NCBI GenBank assembly: GCA_903923905.1
Contig: CAIXZH010000052.1
Coordinates: 1 to 64,000, forward strand
Length of the DNA stretch: 64,000 nucleotides
DNA from: an uncultured Bacteroidia bacterium
Lineage (GTDB): Bacteria > Bacteroidota > Bacteroidia > Bacteroidales > Prolixibacteraceae
Direction of reading: 5' to 3'
Of this stretch, positions 62,134 through 64,000 are shown one piece after another. The notes beneath the pieces were generated by a model. That model ran no database searches. It was given only the letters and a program-made list of their open reading frames with translations, and had not been told where the DNA came from. The position numbers and the translations under genes were made by a program. Positions within the stretch are counted from its first letter, which is position 1, and each line of letters opens with the position of its first letter.

Positions 62134-63543
62134 ATGAAAAAAACACTGCTTACAATTTTTACGATGCTGGGGCTTATCATTGGCACCTTGAGTGCACAAG
62201 ATAAATCAGCATTTAAACCTTCAGGTAATCTTTGGGGATACACTTTTGGTGACTATTATTACATGGGGCATGCCGACTCATTGGGTAGAGGTGCAGGAAA
62301 TGTGCAATACAAACCTTACTCTACTACCTCATCCTTAAATGCCAGTATTCCGACAAGTGCAACCAGTGTAACAACTACCACAGGTGGAACCACCACAACT
62401 ACTACAACCCTGACGAACACAAAAACCAACCTGCTTAGTTCAGGGACGAACAACAATACCAATTCCAACGCTTTTCAGGTTAGACGTTTTTATCTGGGAT
62501 ACGACTATAATTTTGCCCCAAAATTGACAGCTTATGCTGTATTGGCCCATGAGCAAAATCTTGATGCAAGTGGTCAGAATACAGTTTATTTAAAATATGC
62601 CAATGTAAAATGGTCGGATGTTTTTAATCACAAGAACCTGCTGAACCTGATTATCGGTCAACAATCTACACCTTCATTTGCCACTCCGTTTGGTACTGAG
62701 CCTTTGTGGGGTTATCGCGCTATTGAACGAACTGTTATGGATATTCATAATAACGATTCTTCAACTGATTTAGGCGTAGCTTTACAAGGAGATCTTTGGC
62801 ATGGAATGTCGGGTGATTCACTAAAACCAAACCTTATTGGATATATGATTCAAATTGGAAACGGAAATGGAGCTAAACCTGAAAACGACCATTATAAGAC
62901 ATTAAGATATAATTTCTATACCAGTTTGATGAAGCAGAAACTTACAATGGGTGTTTACGGTGATTTTCGCACAATAGCAATTGGAGCAGTAAACCAATCT
63001 GCACATACTTTAAAAGCATACGCTGCCTATAATACCTCAAAATTCAAAATCGGGGGTGAAGTATTTTCACAGGTTCTAGTAAATGGTGCAAAATTAAAGA
63101 CCGGAACCTATGAAGATGTTAATATTTCAGGATGGTCTTTATGGCTCTCGGGAAAGATCCTGCCAAAAATGAACTATTATGCAAGGCTGGATAAGTATAA
63201 TCCTGATACAAAATATAATGCTAACAATATTTATACGTCTGTTCCTGGAGTAATTACTCCTCAATATACACCTTCAGGTTCAGTATATTCAATTGGATCT
63301 AGCGCTGTCAGCCAGTCGGCGGTATTTTCAACCCAAACATTTTACACCCTTGGATTGGATTTTACAGTGATGAACAGGTTTCATATTATGCCAAACGTTT
63401 GGGTAACCCAATTTAACAGTATGGCAAACCTTTCAGCAGCCGCAGTAAAAGCAAGTAAAGACTATGACTTTGTTCCCAGGGTAACATTCTATTATTTGTT
63501 CAATGCATCGAAGAAGGTAGGTAATAACGGTATGGACAATTAA
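62134..63543 (+). CDS. Outer-membrane porin, phosphate-selective OprO/OprP-like
   Basis: A 469-residue protein with a Sec signal (MKKTLLTIFTMLGLIIGTLSAQ). A low-complexity Thr/Ser/Asn linker (about residues 63-108) is followed by a beta-barrel beginning FQVRRFYLGYDYNFAPKLTAYAVLAHEQ, a form seen in phosphate-selective porin O and P family proteins, and ends in aromatic beta strands (FVPRVTFYYLF). The pstS gene 130 bp downstream and Pho-box-like repeats in front of both genes support a role in phosphate uptake across the outer membrane. Family call is by resemblance, not proof. Confidence 0.65.
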   Translation: MKKTLLTIFTMLGLIIGTLSAQDKSAFKPSGNLWGYTFGDYYYMGHADSLGRGAGNVQYKPYSTTSSLNASIPTSATSVTTTTGGTTTTTTTLTNTKTNLLSSGTNNNTNSNAFQVRRFYLGYDYNFAPKLTAYAVLAHEQNLDASGQNTVYLKYANVKWSDVFNHKNLLNLIIGQQSTPSFATPFGTEPLWGYRAIERTVMDIHNNDSSTDLGVALQGDLWHGMSGDSLKPNLIGYMIQIGNGNGAKPENDHYKTLRYNFYTSLMKQKLTMGVYGDFRTIAIGAVNQSAHTLKAYAAYNTSKFKIGGEVFSQVLVNGAKLKTGTYEDVNISGWSLWLSGKILPKMNYYARLDKYNPDTKYNANNIYTSVPGVITPQYTPSGSVYSIGSSAVSQSAVFSTQTFYTLGLDFTVMNRFHIMPNVWVTQFNSMANLSAAAVKASKDYDFVPRVTFYYLFNASKKVGNNGMDN

Positions 63544-63589
63544 ATCTTTCTATTCATTGCATAGACAGAATAATTCAATTCGTGCAATA

Positions 63590-63607
63590 TGTAACAAGAT
63601 TGTAACA
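63590..63607 (+). promoter_or_regulatory. Tandem TGTAACA repeat, candidate Pho box of pstS
   Basis: TGTAACA at 63590-63596 and again at 63601-63607, 11 bp apart, sits 66 bp before the pstS start. The same unit and period occur upstream of the porin gene. A near-consensus TTACTTTG lies at 63638-63645. Confidence 0.55.
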
Positions 63608-63672
63608 TTTTTGGAATCAAATCGAAATATCACATTCTTTACTTTGTCGTAATAAAATTTAAAATAAAAAAA

Positions 63673-64000
63673 ATGAAAAAATTATTAGCAATCGTATTCG
63701 TCATGTCAGTTTTCGCAGCAGTTGCAGGAAACAACCAGAATACAAGCACAGGAAATGATTCAAAAAGCATCAGTATTTCGGGTGCAGGAGCAACCTTCCC
63801 TCTGCCATTTTACAATCAGTTAATTGCTGATTATTCAACCAAAACAAGCATGTTGGTCACTTATGGTGGAATTGGCTCAGGCGGGGGAATCCGCAGCCTA
63901 AAAGATAAAGTGGTCGATTTTGGCGCTACAGATGCTTTTCTTACAGACGCTCAGGCAGCAGAATTTTCTGCTCCGGTTGTCCATATCCCCACTTGTCTTG
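63673..64000 (+). CDS. pstS: Phosphate ABC transporter substrate-binding protein PstS (cut by window end)
   Basis: The frame from the ATG at 63673 gives MKKLLAIVFVMSVFAAVAG as a signal peptide, then SISISGAGATFPLPFYNQLI and a phosphate-binding YGGIGSGGGIRSLKDKVVDFGATDAFL, here described by its key GSGGG and DFGATDA elements. These are classic PstS motifs. About 109 residues are visible; the rest lies beyond the window, probably followed by pstC, pstA and pstB. Preceded by a candidate Pho box. Confidence 0.93.
   Translation, partial: MKKLLAIVFVMSVFAAVAGNNQNTSTGNDSKSISISGAGATFPLPFYNQLIADYSTKTSMLVTYGGIGSGGGIRSLKDKVVDFGATDAFLTDAQAAEFSAPVVHIPTCL

Noticed and set aside
1-64000. CRISPR arrays, tRNA or rRNA genes, phage genes
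   Set aside because: No regularly spaced repeats, cloverleaf sequences, rRNA motifs or phage structural genes were noticed on either strand.

Overview
The window reads as chromosome of an AT-rich, glycan-degrading Bacteroidota, probably a Bacteroidales/Marinilabiliales-type organism. The reasons are a SusC/SusD pair, an ECF sigma/FecR pair, a type IX secretion sorting domain, Bacteroidota-type promoter boxes (TAnnTTTG) and many glycoside hydrolases with Sec, lipoprotein or Tat leaders. No rRNA, tRNA or CRISPR array was seen.

Region 1 (1-140) is the cut end of an IS256-type insertion sequence. Region 2 (261-44150) is about 44 kb with every gene on the minus strand. Reading in the direction of transcription, it starts with an ECF sigma factor and its FecR anti-sigma factor. 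It continues with an STN-bearing SusC, SusD, a T9SS-exported beta-helix protein, GH2, GH20, a serine hydrolase, GH3, GH31, a URO-D-like protein, GH36, a second GH2 and a FucP-like sugar permease. Next comes a block of cytoplasmic catabolic genes: a NagB-like protein, a polysaccharide-deacetylase-like protein, an FGGY kinase, an FAD-linked oxidase, an Fe-S protein, IolB, a PfkB kinase, a class II aldolase and LutABC. The run ends with an esterase, a GH109-like oxidoreductase, a DUF5009 acyltransferase and a PQQ-propeller protein. The simplest model is a large polysaccharide utilisation locus. SusCD would import glycan pieces, the periplasmic hydrolases would trim them and the permease would take up sugar. 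The soluble block would oxidise and cleave that sugar by a route that resembles the lower half of inositol catabolism but lacks IolG, IolE and IolD.

Region 3 (44400-49900) holds a divergent HxlR regulator/NmrA-type reductase pair, then a GH9 cellulase-like enzyme with an Fe-S aldo/keto reductase. Region 4 (49938-55842, minus) holds a membrane-anchored metallophosphoesterase, a Tat-type GH1, a STAS protein, an MJ1255-type glycosyltransferase and an LpxH-like phosphoesterase. Region 5 (56008-61740, minus) is a tripartite RND efflux operon. Region 6 (62000-64000, plus) is the start of a phosphate regulon: a porin and then pstS, cut by the window end, each preceded by 11-bp-period TGTAA repeats that look like Pho boxes.

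The most novel material is the catabolic block at 5.2-18.4 kb. It includes a NagB-like protein with a changed catalytic residue, a CCG-type protein that has lost its CCG cysteines, and a deacetylase-like protein I cannot place.
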